Made by a program: the position numbers and the translations under genes. DNA of 64,000 bases from Ctena decussata (taxonomy: Eukaryota > Mollusca > Bivalvia > Lucinida > Lucinidae). Position 1 is the first letter of the stretch. Every line of letters begins with the position of its first letter. Below the pieces are notes generated by a model that worked only from the letters and a program-made list of their open reading frames with translations, was not told the DNA's origin and did no database searches. Below are positions 33,226-44,907 of this stretch, piece after piece. The DNA lies in NCBI GenBank assembly GCA_963989385.1, contig OZ022506.1:6551415-6615414 (forward strand), written 5' to 3'.

Positions 33226-34288
33226 GGGAGAGCAAAGGGATGTAGAAGGGTAGTATAGGGTATCAATGTCGATCTAGGTGACAATATTGTGCCGTTTGTA
33301 AAATATGTTTTCATATCTTTTAAGCTGCTAGTCTGACCATTGTAATTAGTTTGTTGGAAAACACATTTAAAGTACATTTGCTTTACACAGAAAAATTCAG
33401 AAACACTCTCAGTATTTTCAATTTATTTTAAATCTTTCGAATAAATCATTGAGCCTGCCATGCTAATCTGTGCAAATTTATTGTAGATATAAACAGCATA
33501 CTGGACTTCTGAAAACAAACTCAATCCAGTAGAAGTTCTTGCCATCCTTTGTCGTTATATTTCGATAAAGAATACATAAGTAAAAGTATTTACTAACACA
33601 TTTTCTGCTCAATAAGACTTACAAGAAAAACGTCGCTAGTCGTTCAACACCATTTTTTGTTTTTGTCACTAGTCGGACAGTCGAATGAGATGAACATGTG
33701 CGATTCAGGAGGAAATATATTTGTTTAAAGTTATGTTTCGATGGATTCAGCTATTGGATATCACAGGATAAAGATGTAACGATTATTTTATTATGGTTTT
33801 AACAGAAATGATGCCATAATTCTAGTCTTTTAAGCCCCGATTGTCAGTGTCGATCGACAGAAAATAAAGCAAAACTGGTGATTAAGTAGAAAAACTTGAT
33901 TTTCACACAGAGATTGGGTGGTGACATGTCAAACTGACAATGCTACAGGTGAAGTACATCTAATTCTCTCCCCGATGTCGAAAACCGCATCTAAAAGAAC
34001 AAATTCGATAAGGACTTACCTGCTTTTGACCGTTTCACCTCACAAGTTGTTTATGTCGCACTAATGATTTTAGGGTGTACAGTCAATTGTCGCTTCCGAT
34101 TTGGTGACTGTCCGCTTATACAATGTGATACCCTAGCCTACCCAACCATACCCTAGCCTACCCAACCCTGCCCTACCCTACCCCTTACCCTACCCTACTC
34201 TACCCTTGAACGTGTTGACAGGCGAGACACATCATGCTGTGGACTCTAATTGTTTTCCTTTGATATCTGTGTGTTTTTTTTCATTTGA

Positions 34289-35330
34289 ATGCTGAGTTGT
34301 CCAAAATATGCCGTCGTGAGCAAAAAAAAATTATCAGATATTGTTTATACAAGCCTTCGTATTTATAACACGGAACGTCTAGGAAAAGGTTGTTTTAAAC
34401 AATCCTACAGCTGCGATAAAAATTTCCGGTGGTGGGTTTTGAGCACAGGTGCGGGTGGTGGGTTTCATACCCGATCACGGAAATCGCCGATTCATGGTAC
34501 CGGACATTGCCGAATGTCGTTGCTGCTGCTATGACATTTGCACATATTATTATGGCTCTCGCACAGAATATGTTGAACTGATCCAATACTGCAAGATATT
34601 CAAAAAATATTATAATGAACCCAAATGATGATGCAATGAAGCAAATAAACGTTATGTTATTTGCAATCACTACTTTACGGTTACTATCCAGTAATATGTA
34701 CTGCTGAACCTGGTATTTAGTAAATGCATCCCGTGTTCTATCTATTTTATGCATTGGTATATTTGGAGCACCAAGTAAAGTACCTGTTCCTGACTTTGTT
34801 TCACCAAGGCGCAGAATAATGTAGTTTTCATGCACTACTGATATATAGAATGTACACACACATCTGTCAGCTTCAGCCAATATTATAATGCCAGCATTTA
34901 TTGTCTTGCTGAATTGGTACAGTAAGATCCTTAGGGAGCCAAACATTCTAGCATCCACCGTGAATATTCTGTCAGCTGACCAGTTATTATGGTAACAACA
35001 CCCACTTTCTTGTAAATTACATCTAATATTATAGCAACTGCACATCATAATATGCCAGTCACATTCATTATTGTGACATCAGCATCCAGTGACATGGAAA
35101 GCTAATTTAATATAATGCTGTCCGAACCAACTATTATGACACCAGCATCCTATGTCCAATAACGTCAATATATTAAAATGCTTTACTGGTCAAATATTAT
35201 GACGCCTGCACAAAGTATTATGACACTAGAATCCGTCGTTGTAAAGTGGGTCTAATGAAATGTTGTTCACGTCAAATATTATTGTTATTGCAGCCAGCAA
35301 TTTGGAATTATGCACCTTAAGACAGTTGTA
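34289..35330. repeat. right-arm diverged repeats of the 6-kb palindrome
   Basis: Reverse-strand words TCATAATA(C/T)TTTG(T/A) and GATGCTGGTGTCATAATAG recur, mirroring the left arm. A 217-codon minus frame (34395-35048) runs through it. I recognise no domain and its 3' part falls in the repeats, so I do not call it a gene. Confidence 0.5.
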
Positions 35331-35717
35331 GCTTTCCATACCCCCCCCTCCCCACACACACCAGAAAAAAAATAATAAACCAGCCCTTAAATAGCCACTT
35401 TGTAAGTGGGTATAACATCTGTTTTACGATAGAACTTGAAACCAGTAATTTACGAGTGAAAAGGCAGGTGAAAGTGAATTGTTATTTGTGTCTTTTTCTA
35501 CCTGACAAAAGCATGTCATCCCATTATCTAATGTAATTGATCTATTGGCGTTTTCTGACCAGGGTTTCAAATCATCACGATCATTGATCAAATTGAAAAC
35601 ATAAAGCTACATGTATTATCAGTTGTAGAGACAGAAGCTGGGTAATGGTAGAGTTAGAATGGTATGCGTCCAAATAATGCAGATTGAAACAGCAAATAAT
35701 AGTATAGACACCCTGAT

Positions 35718-35801
35718 CAGACCGTTTGCTCGGACGTATTTTTTCGTGTCCTTAGAAGTTAGACCGTTTGCTCGGACGTATTTTTTCGTGTCCTTAGAAG
35801 T
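35718..35801 (+). repeat. 42-bp perfect tandem duplication
   Basis: AGACCGTTTGCTCGGACGTA and the next 22 bases occur twice, back to back and without a mismatch, indicating a recent duplication. Confidence 0.92.
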
Positions 35802-36170
35802 TTTACGGTACCCTGAAGAGCCTAATTGATGTAAAATAATAACTGTAGATGTAGCCAGACTGTAAGGAAGCATAAACATAAAAGGCAATGGATGAGAATC
35901 GCCTGTTCTGTTCTTGGAGGTGTATATATTCAGCTATATTTCTCAAAAATGCTTGCTACAACAAAGTATAGGGGCTGTCTACGCTCCTGTGGTAAGTACA
36001 TATCGAGAGGATATTTTGGCTACCATTTACTTAAAGTCTCCATCAACATAAAACATTTTATCGTGAGATATCGCTATAAGCTTCTCGCCGTATATAGTTA
36101 TATCATTGTAGATCCCGTAATTATCCAACTTTAAACAAATCAAATGTAAATAAAATTATAAAATTACAAT

Positions 36171-36362
36171 GTGCAGGCGCGGGTCCATTCAGTGTCCCGC
36201 TTTTGTTTATATTCCATCGCTTGACAGGCAATAAGAAATTTGTGGAACCACTTATCGTTTTTCAAAAACATGCCCACAAAATACAACTCACATTTTCTGG
36301 TTGCCTGTCGAGCGATGGAATATAGACAAAAGCGGGACACTGAATGAGCCCCACGCCTGTAC
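36171..36362. mobile_element. 192-bp foldback element
   Basis: The left arm GTGCAGGCGCGGGTCCATTC, continuing through CAGTGTCCCGCTTTTGT to GACAGGCAA, is the complement of the right arm ending CACGCCTGTAC. The arms are about 63 bp with a 65-bp loop. The tips GTGCAGGCG and CGCCTGTAC suggest TIRs; no target duplication is clear. Confidence 0.85.
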
Positions 36363-36364
36363 AA

Positions 36365-38480
36365 TTTTTAAGCCTATGATATCGAAAGTAGGTCATTTTA
36401 GTTGCCAAGTAAAATGACCGAAATCATTTATCAACCCTTTTCATGAAGTTGGCTAATCACGGCCATTTACAATGATGAAACTGGTGAGAAGCTTGTAGCG
36501 ATACCCCACGATAAGATAGAACAGTTGGGTCTTGAAATAAACTAGATGTAGTATTTTTATGGAGAAATGTGTAGTTTTATTTTCATAATTCCTGTTTACC
36601 CCCTTTTGCCAGTTATATAACACAAAAAAAGTATATAAACCTAAATTTTGTCATCATTGGTGAATACCGTACCGCTTTATGTCTAATAAAAAATCAAGTG
36701 GTGGGGTCCTGCCATGATATAATTAGTCGGCAGAAGCTACAATGTCTTTCCTGAAAATGATATTATTCTCTGATGTAGCTGACTCGGAATTGTGTTCACT
36801 GACTATAACTATATTTGTCGGTAGATTTCAGGTTAAGATGCTTGCATGGATTAGACCGGTACTGCTGATGCACTTAACGAGCTATCAGTCGCGACCTTGT
36901 TCTATATGCGGAAATGCTTGTGCTTTGCTTTGTAGGTAGCCTGGCTTCCAACCTAAATGGTTATTTGTTTTCAAAAGGTACAAGTTTACTGTTGTCTTAT
37001 GCCCAACCATTTCCTCTGGTCAGACCTAAAACTAAAACATAGGGACTGGAGCCAGTTTACTTTGTATGATGCAGTCCCTTACATACTTTTGATTATCAAG
37101 AGTTAAATATTTCCGCGTTCGCGTCGCAAGTGTCTCTAGTCTTTTTCCAAAATATGTCTGTTTTAAAATACACGGGGTTGAAGTTATTGTCCCAAGAATA
37201 CGTAGGCCTTCAATTATACCGAGTGCATTAAAAATGATTAAGATTTTCTTTTATGCTGTTCAGTTTCTTTTTGTTGTTAAATGCATTGATGGAATTTATA
37301 ACTTCTTTACTTGGTCACCACAGCCATGTACTGAAGAAACATGTCGTAGCCTCTCATAACTATACATGGCCAAGCCGAATGCTATCTCCGGTCCAAAAAC
37401 TGACAATACTTTTAACTTGTACATGTAAAAAAGGTGAATATTTTGCTTTAATCAGATCGCACAATTGTCGGGGCTACTGTGCCCATGCGCAGATTGCATA
37501 GGCCCTAAAACACATTTTGGCGCTTTGCGGACAATGTTATATATTATAATCATGTCTTTGAGGAAGAATTGAGATTCCAGAGTTTCCAGCATTTATTGAA
37601 ACACCAGAAATGTCAACAAGTGCTTGCACGACAATCGTTTCAATAGAAGCATTGACAGAAATCAGTCTTTGCGAACTTCTAATTGAAATATTCTTTTTCT
37701 TCCATTCTCGACTCGCTGAACATTCCTATTATTTCAATAGAAAACACATTACATCTGAGCAGTTATTCGTGAAAAGATGCGCGAAAAGTGAAAACTCAAA
37801 TTAGCCTGCGCTTCCGCGCAGCCTAATGAGAGCCTTCGCTTTTCGGGAGTAAGATTTCAAAGAATCAGTAAATAATTGAACGAAGCTGAAAAGGGTGATA
37901 TTTCACTTCACACATAAACAGGCTTATCAGAATCTTATCTGTTTGCGCATGTCCTAAAACCCACGTATTAATGGCGCGGCCCATGTTTAAATGGAAATAA
38001 AACAGAGCTGGTTCGTATTGCTGTCAATAAAAGCAATCACAATTATAGCTATATTGTAACAATAATTCCATGTTTCATTAGTGCGAAACGAATGGACTGT
38101 AACTTTTCTATTACAATTAGAAAAGATCCGTCGTTTTCAAAGCTTTCAGTTGGAGAAAAACCAATAACTTTATCATAAGAAGAAATGTTTTACATGTTAA
38201 AACCTGTGATTGTGTGGAAAAAGAACTCGTCAACCTCAATATTTCTATTGACGGGATGATGACCTAAGAAAAATAATCTGCTTCTACTTCAAAAGAATAA
38301 ATCTTAGAAATTTGATTGGACCTGTATGGTTGAAGAAAAATTGGAATTAAGTTTTAGGATGGCCAAGGAGATACTGCATTCATGCACACCAGATAAGGAA
38401 TCCGCGAGATTGGCCTGTAGTGGCAATTCTTACCTCATCAGTGTTAGTTCAACCAGGACCATATAAATCATGTATCGATG
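36365..38480. other. unannotated stretch
   Basis: No gene, RNA or bounded repeat recognised. ORFs here are short and lack coding bias or splice context. Confidence 0.35.
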
Positions 38481-38493
38481 ATGCATTCGTTGT

Positions 38494-38765
38494 GAGCCGT
38501 GAAGCGCAATCGGTAGGGCACCTGACTCATAAGTCAGAGGTCCTGGGTTCGAAACCCGGTATGGCCACATACTTTCGTGTCTCCTTCCGCTGATTCAAGA
38601 AGGGCAGTTGTCAGTTACTGGCGAAAGTATGTGCACTTAGTACTGGTTAACCGCTTAGGAAGTCTAAGCCTGCCCAGGAATAGTGTGGTTAGGTTAACTG
38701 ACCGTCCCGACATGACCATAGCTGTTTACCGTGGACGTTCAGCATCAAATCAATCAATCAATCAA
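38494..38765 (+). mobile_element. tRNA-headed SINE with conserved 3' block and (AATC)n tail
   Basis: The tRNA-like head (38494-38570) has A-box GCGCAATCGGTAGGGCAC, anticodon region CTCATAA (CAT) and B-box GGGTTCGAAACCC. The body includes GGTTAACCGCTTAGGAAGTC, ACCGTCCCGACATGACCAT and CTGTTTACCGTGGACG, then AATCAATCAATCAATC. The acceptor stem does not pair and the anticodon arm has a six-base loop, so it is not a working tRNA-Met. Flanking TCGTTGT at 38487-38493 and 38766-38772 is the likely target duplication. The body resembles MetaSINE-type elements of bivalves, by recall. Confidence 0.88.
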
Positions 38766-39542
38766 TCGTTGTACAGAACAGTAGCTACATCGTCAAGTGA
38801 CGTTGGTTTTGCAAACAGTGACCCCGTGAAAATGACAAAATAACAGTATAAGCCACGCCAGACTTTGGAGAAACGGCAGTCGTTGAAGTGGTGGCTTCTT
38901 GAACAAACTCGAATAGAAACCTGTAAAACGCCAAAAATATGCATTTCAAAAAGTTCTTAATTTAAAGTCAAAGGTATGCAAGATAAAGCATTTGTAATGA
39001 ATGTGAGATGCGGATAGAGAAACTCGTCCCTCAGACTCACTATTCGCCATCACTCGGAAAATCTTTGATGACAGACAGTGATCACCATGACGGAGTTTTC
39101 TATCCAGACCTCGAATGCCCGAAAGCTACTTATACCATCTAAGGAAAACAATAGAATATCAAAAATAATCCTTTCATTGTACGTCAGCTTTAATCAGGTA
39201 ACGAAAAAAGCGTCTGAGCATGACCTAGTGCGGTCCGAACTGTGCAAGGGTCCAAGGATGCTGGCTTCATGGGGTAAGAATATGAAAAGACGGATAAGAA
39301 GTCATAAAAGAAGCATATGGCTGGTTAGGAGACTAAATACAAGTGAGTAACTATTTACTTCGGTGAATCATTCGGTGCGCTCGCCGAAGACGCGACGCAA
39401 CTGCGTTGGTGTTAATATTTCATATGATGGTATAAGATTTGGTATTGGAGCAGACACGTTTAGCTTTAAAACATGATATTCTAAAGTGGTAGATACTTAG
39501 AAAAGACAGAAATAAAAAAAAAAACAGAGAGAAAATTTTTTG

Positions 39543-39770
39543 TACGAGGGATGATTGAAAAGTTCTGAGCCTAAGATACTTGTAGAGAATCTGCGCATGC
39601 GTGCTTAATATGAACGTATTCAGTTGCCTTTCACTAGCTTTCGGTGGAAGTTTCAAAATTTTTGGCGAAATGTTTCCTTTATACAGCTCCTTAAACAAAG
39701 AGGAGTGGCATAAGTTTAAACTAATAGCGTTTAAAAAATCTATTTGCCTGCCATTATTTTGAAGAATCAT
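39543..39770 (+). mobile_element. possible mariner-like 5' end
   Basis: TACGAGGGATGATTGAAAAG followed by TTCTGAGCC resembles the terminal inverted repeat of mariner-type transposons. No matching right end or intact transposase frame was found downstream, so this would be a decayed or truncated copy. Confidence 0.3.
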
Positions 39771-40171
39771 TCTTCATATTCTACATGTATAAGATTTAAA
39801 TGCTTCTTGTTGCAAATATGAAGGTTTGTCAACGGTTTGATGGAACTGCAAAATATTTTGACATCTGGCGGCTCTATTGTAAACCCTTAAATATTGCAAC
39901 CCTGAATTTTAGAGACCCATACCTTATTTTTATGTTTGTTAGGAGCGTTATGAGCAAAACCAAACAATTTTTACAGACAAATAAGTTATAAGATATTCGC
40001 TCCTAGTCACGAAGAACATGCGTCTTCCAGTGTGCACTATCTGCAGAAACGGTCAAACCAGACGTTTTCTATTTTCTTAAAATTAAATATTGGCTCTTTG
40101 TCCTGAAATGAAACACATTTATGTTTGCTTATCTCATCACTTAAAAGGATACTGTAGGACTTCTGTTTGCA

Positions 40172-40173
40172 AG

Positions 40174-40205
<32 letters not shown>

Positions 40206-40238
40206 GAAAACAAAACAAAACAACAACAACAACAACAT
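40172..40238 (+). repeat. poly-A and (AAC)n tract
   Basis: About 32 A followed by ACAAAACAAAACAACAACAA. It may be the tail of an unrecognised retroelement. The frames reading through it are artefacts. Confidence 0.9.
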
Positions 40239-41600
40239 CAAAAAAAATACAAAATATTTGACTCTGATAAAGTCATGGTCGGTCAAAGAGTTATAGAGTG
40301 CATTCATGGAGGGAAGTGCAATCAAATTGATATTGAAAATCCATTCCCGAAATTTGGTGATTGTTGCTCTCTAGAATGGCCGTTTAAAATCAATGGTGGA
40401 ACTTAGAATTTACAATCACCCTCGTTGGTTATATTAAATGTATGATGCCTTTTGATAAAGTACCGCTGCCTGTTTTACATGCACTATAAGTCTATAGTCA
40501 CATTAGTCACTGTACTTTACTATAGTCACATTGGACCTAACGCCAGCTGTAGTGAAGGGAAAATAAAATCTGAATTACAAACTTCTCTAAGTAAAGTCCA
40601 TATCAGAGAAAACAGAGAGAAGTCTATATAAGAGTGAGTCTGTTCGTGTGCAGTAGGCTAATGAAATGTTGCAACCAAGCCCCACGCCCTCTTGAATCAG
40701 CTCCACTAACTCAGAATGAGCATAAAGATTCGAAAGGACTTGGAAATATATAATCTGCACTAAGAGGAAGAGGTCGGCCGCCACGCTGCTTACAAACACC
40801 AAAAGCCAAATGGAATACATAAATGCGTTCGTTAACTAGTTTACCTATTTTGTGTTTGAAGTCATAAAGCTACAAAGCCACGAATTTTAAGGTGGGAAAG
40901 GCGACGGCTATAAAGTTGACTCCAATGTTCAAAAGGCAACAAACGGGACATTTATCATAGGTTTCTACCATAAATGGAGAACTTGGGCCTTAAAGGTATA
41001 CTCCCTCGTATTTCATTATGAAATAACCACAAAATAATTGTATGCAACACAAAATCTTCATCCAAAAAGTCTTTGGTACGGAGGCAGAGACGATATATCA
41101 TTGCGAACCCTTCTTGAATATTCATGAACAATTTTTCGTCATAAAATTGACTCCCACATGGGAATAAAAAGGCGTTTCTGCAAGCACGCTTTGCATTTTA
41201 TGAATAGTGGAGTAAATAACCTTACAATAGCATTATTCTCTAATCCGTGCCCGTGAGATCTTCTCAGCCAATAACTGTCCGATGTTGATTAAAGAAAGGG
41301 CTTAAAATTATTCATGATATAACTTTTTCCTGATTAACCATGATTACTGGGCGTATCCAGTATTCGTTTTTGGCGGGAATGACGACCCGCTATTCCCGCG
41401 TTTTTATATATTTTCTTAAATTCTCCTACTTCCAATAACCGGCACAACTTATAAATTTGGTAGATAAAAGTACTTTTACTATAAATCATTTTAATGTCTT
41501 TGATGCGATTTTTCGTGAGAAATTTGAAATTTAATAGAAACATATCAGGGCGTATATCTTTAAACTAGTTTTATGCATGCACCTTCACACTCCTTCCTGA
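40239..41600. other. unannotated stretch
   Basis: No bounded repeat. A minus frame at 40587-40820 begins MYSIWLLVFVSSVAADLF, which is hydrophobic, but it has no family match and no splice context. Confidence 0.3.
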
Positions 41601-41607
41601 TGCAGTT

Positions 41608-41820
41608 CCTTGTTGTTGTTGTTGCTGAGTTGTGATTAAACATACCAGTAAACCACATGTCAGTCATGTCGAGACGTTCCCTCCGAATTGTAGGCCTTTT
41701 ACCCGACCTGATGTAAATGACTCCCAGGTCCTGCTATAGCTACTACATACAGCAGCTCTGCTGCAGAGGCACCAGGTAGCCCATCTATTTCGCGTGCCCC
41801 GATGGGTGGTGACATTGATA
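41608..41820 (-). mobile_element. SINE, family 2, minus strand
   Basis: The complement of the 16885 element: TTGTTGTTGTTGCTGAG tail, CAGTCATGTCGAGACG block, CTTTTACCCGACCTG and GCTCTGCTGCAGAGGC in order. Confidence 0.75.
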
Positions 41821-41824
41821 CAAC

Positions 41825-43238
41825 TCCAAAAACAAGTAGATGATCCTGAGACATCACAGTAAAACACATAGAATCTTGTTGCTTTACATCCATGGTGAAC
41901 AGCTATGGCTATATCGGAAAGGTGAAAATTATCAGAGAGCTATGATGAAGCAAGAGTGGAGGACACAGTGCAATCTGAAGTCAGAACAACCGGCAACATG
42001 ACCTGTTTGGGACAACTGCATTATCTTATATAGATACATTTTGTGGCTGGTAAATAAATAACCATTACTACGATAATTATTATATCCTTGTCTATCCATG
42101 TAAGCGGTGTACATACATATTTTCGATATCTGCTGTATCCTGTTGCACACCTGAATCGATTGTAAAAAATTGACAATGAATAAATTTCTGTCATAATATA
42201 AACTTTCCCTTTTCACTCAGTTTAAATAGTGTCTAATTAGTTTGAGGTACATTTTATAAACACCAGGCTTGTTCTTGGGTTGTACTGAGTATAGAGTTGA
42301 AAATATGTCAAAATTTGTCTATTTCCATTTCAACGTTTACACATCCAAGTACGAAGCAAACAAATATTTATATTGTTTAAGATCTAGATTTATGGGCATA
42401 CTTGATTGGTATTAGTAATCGCGTGCATGCATACGTACGTACGTAGGTTACAGAAATAATGAAGTGAATGATTGATTTTCTCAAAATCTTTGCCCAAATT
42501 TGTGCAATAGTGGATGAAATCGTCGGTCTGCAATGCCATACGGGAATCGATAGTCAAGGGTTGCATGAAAATTACCTTTTATACAACAGAATTGTACTTG
42601 TAGTATGTGACAGTGCCTGGGATTTTGAGCCTTGTGGAGGTGCGACGTTGACGTCACGAAACGTGAAATGAAAGTGACGTCATAAAATTTGCACGTTAAG
42701 TTTATTGGATTTCCGCGCATTGACTAATAAATTTCAAAGCATCACCTGAAACCAGTGATTCAACATTTCTATAGGAGTCTTTTATTTTCTTCATCTATAC
42801 TCTTTTAAGAATATTCGCATTATAGATCTTTGAAAAGCGACGTCACGAACCTGAGTTATAAAAGTTTATCCAGCTAGTATGTAGATTGTATCCAATCAGT
42901 GAATTGGAAACAAAAATTCGGGTTGGTGTGAATTTCGTTTGCTTTTGCAGTAAACCTAAGCGATATTGTTTCGTGCTTCTCAAAATCTATTCTGGAAGCA
43001 CTAACAAATATGAAAATGTTAAGAACGAAATTTCCGATTTTAGCTCCATAAGGCTCAAAATGCCAGACACTGTCACGTATGACGTTGCCGTCACTGATTT
43101 TGTTTTAACTATGTACTGCCGTATTAGCCGCCCAGTAATTCTAGCAATTCTTTTGTTGGTCAATTCGGTGTATTTGTGTCAAAATCGTTGTGTTCCATTC
43201 AGTCGTTCGTGTTTTTCTTTACTGCTTCTTTCAGTATC
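41825..43238. other. unannotated stretch
   Basis: No gene recognised. TGACGTCA-like sites (42648-42655, 42676-42683 and CGACGTCAC at 42839) are scattered here; whether they are functional is unknown. Confidence 0.3.
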
Positions 43239-43240
43239 TA

Positions 43241-43470
43241 GGGTGGTAGTGCTGTGCAACTTTCTGTGCCGGGGCGTTCTACTTGCTTGGATGATCGTTG
43301 GATTAGGGACTACTATAGCCAACTTTGCTTGCAGTAGGTGCGGGTGGGGTTGTTTGGGCATTTTCTCTCCCCTATCATATCTCTTCTTTCTCCCTGTCTA
43401 GGAAACGGACCGATATAGACTGAAATACTGCCTCAGAGAGTCGTTAAACCCTAGACACACAACCAATCAA
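43241..43470 (+). mobile_element. SINE, family 1, plus strand
   Basis: GGGTGGTAGTGCTGTGCAAC, GCCGGGGCGTTCTAC, TGCTTGCAGTAGGTGCGG and GATATAGACTGAAATACTGC follow in the same order as at 10429. The tail is degraded to ACACACAACCAATCAA. Confidence 0.82.
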
Positions 43471-43567
43471 CTTGCGGTGTCTTGGATGGAATGTGCTTTA
43501 TACGGCCTTTTTTGGTAGCTTCTTTTTCCTGTTATGTGTACTACATAAGAGGTTCATCATAAAAGGG

Positions 43568-43898
43568 TGCGCTGTAAAAAATTTCCGTAGATTTTACGGA
43601 AGAATAACTGGAAACCAGCTGCCAGTTCACTTCCCGTTATTTTTACGGGCGCCTGTAAAAATTGCAGGAACCATCGCGCACAGTAGGATAGATTATAGCA
43701 GGTGTTGTTTTAGTCATATACATGTTGGCCTTCAATTCCATAAAGTTATTTTCGAGTGAGGCTAGTTAACATAACATTACCTTATCATGAATTCCGAAAA
43801 TGCCTTACAGGCAAACGCCCGTAAAAATAACGGGAAATGGACTGGCAGCCGGTTGCCAGGTATTCTACCGTAAAATCTACGGATTTTTCTACAGTGAG
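43568..43898. mobile_element. 331-bp foldback MITE with GCTGTAAAAAA ends
   Basis: The left arm GCGCTGTAAAAAATTTCCG, then GTAGATTTTACGG, is inverted at the right, ending GGATTTTTCTACAGTGAG. The paired region extends about 100 bp through CCAGCTGCCAGT and CCCGTTATTTTTACGGGCG. The middle is unpaired and AT-rich. It lies 1 kb upstream of the dac exon. Confidence 0.82.
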
Positions 43899-43899
43899 A

Positions 43900-44895
43900 T
43901 TTAGTATAAAATACTGCATGATACGTTTTATTTATTTAATGAAAATATCTTGCAATTTTGTTCCATCGATCTCTTTTGAAATCAGACGTTTTGAAGATCT
44001 TTTTTGATTGCTCAAAGACGAATGTATACATGTATATTATACATCATTGTGATTCCATCTCATAATGGCAGTTTCAAGTGCAAAGGCCCCTTTAGGGTAT
44101 TTGCAAACAGTGAGGACTTAGAGTCGTCTATAGAGTATACCGAAATGCCTTGACTCTGATCAGGCTGCACCAATGCACAAGATGGTTGGAGTCTTTTCTA
44201 AAAGCAATGAGACAACTTTTTTGTGTCACGACTTATGCAGGCACCATCGCTTTAGCATGCATTTCAAAACGGCAGCGTGTTTCATAGGAAGCAAACAGAC
44301 AGCCCTAAATGTTGATTTTCAATATCTCGCAAGACAGATATCACCGCTTTATGATAACTTCATATAAATTAAGGCCACGCCTCCTGGCTTAACGAAATGT
44401 TCCGGTCGATATGAAAAGCGAATGGCGATTTCATACAGTGCGCTATTTTATGTTATTTATACAAATCACAGGCTTAGCGTTGAATAGAGAATTAGATATT
44501 AAGGCCCCGTATCGAGTATTTATCTTTGTGCAAAACGCTCTTGAAATCTTAATGTTATTGCTATTCGAGTTAAATCCGACTCTGTTATCATATAACACTT
44601 TGTGATGGGTGTCTATTGTAGCTTGAGGGGAGGTGTACTAAATTGTTAATAAGAAACAGTGGCATTATTTTCCATTTAGTGTGCGGGATGAAAAACGCAT
44701 TAAATTGACGTATGATTGCAAATACAAACTGGATATTGTAATTTGTTTTGTGTATGAATTGTGTTGAAAAATACATTCGCCTTTTTTGTTGTTGACAACT
44801 TTCATAACTGTGGAAACAAATATTCTCTGTGCAAAACGTTTAGATGAGTAGTGGGATGTGAAAAGATTTGAAAGGTAGCGATTTTCATTTATCAG
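43900..44895 (+). other. sequence directly upstream of the Dachshund exon
   Basis: If 44908 is the translation start, this stretch would hold the 5' UTR and promoter. If the acceptor at 44895 is used, it is intron. I see no clear TATA box or CpG-rich block, so the sequence does not decide it. A TGA in frame with the exon lies at 44869. Confidence 0.3.
44894..44895 (+). other. candidate 3' splice acceptor before the Dachshund exon
   Basis: GATTTTCATTTATCAG ends here. It is in frame with the downstream ATG (four codons before it), so the exon could be internal. The pyrimidine tract is short. Confidence 0.35.
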
Positions 44896-44907
44896 TCGTA
44901 CGTCAAC

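Larger units (their letters stand above)
31577..34118. mobile_element. 2.54-kb DNA transposon with 454-bp TIRs and TA duplication
   Basis: The left TIR 31577-32030 and right TIR 33665-34118 are both 454 bp and very similar (outer 200 bp nearly identical). The termini are TAAGCGGACAGTCACC, flanked by TA at 31575-31576 and 34119-34120. It interrupts the CCCTA array, so it is younger than the array. The inner 1.6 kb holds a possible coding fragment (32023-32244, minus), a truncated SINE (32587), a (CA)n tract and no full transposase. Both TIRs carry CAGGTAAGT, a perfect splice-donor consensus. Confidence 0.88.
29319..35345. mobile_element. 6-kb composite inverted-repeat element
   Basis: The outer tips are inverted: CCTATGGAAAGCCATGGCTG at the left and the complement of GGTATGGAAAGCTACAACTG at the right. 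Inside each tip are degenerate direct repeats containing TCATAATATTTGGTC, then a mirrored block with CAGATATCAAAGGAAAACAA and AGAGTCCACAGGATGATGTG, then TAGGG arrays on the left and CCCTA on the right. The whole is a diverged giant palindrome interrupted by a younger 2.54-kb transposon (31577-34118). No complete transposase was seen. It could be a foldback-type DNA transposon or a palindromic rearrangement. Confidence 0.65.

Noticed and set aside
34395..35048. 217-codon minus-strand ORF as a gene
   Set aside because: It lies within the right arm of the 6-kb palindrome, has no recognised domain, no splice context, and its sequence is partly repeat. A transposon remnant cannot be excluded.
38494..38570. 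Functional tRNA-Met gene (anticodon CAT)
   Set aside because: The acceptor stem does not pair, the anticodon arm gives a six-base loop, and a SINE body with an (AATC)n tail follows directly.
40587..40820. Secreted or membrane protein beginning MYSIWLLVFVSS
   Set aside because: The hydrophobic start may be chance. There is no family match, promoter or splice partner.
42886..43401. 171-codon plus-strand ORF
   Set aside because: Its last third is the family-1 SINE at 43241, and the rest shows no domain.
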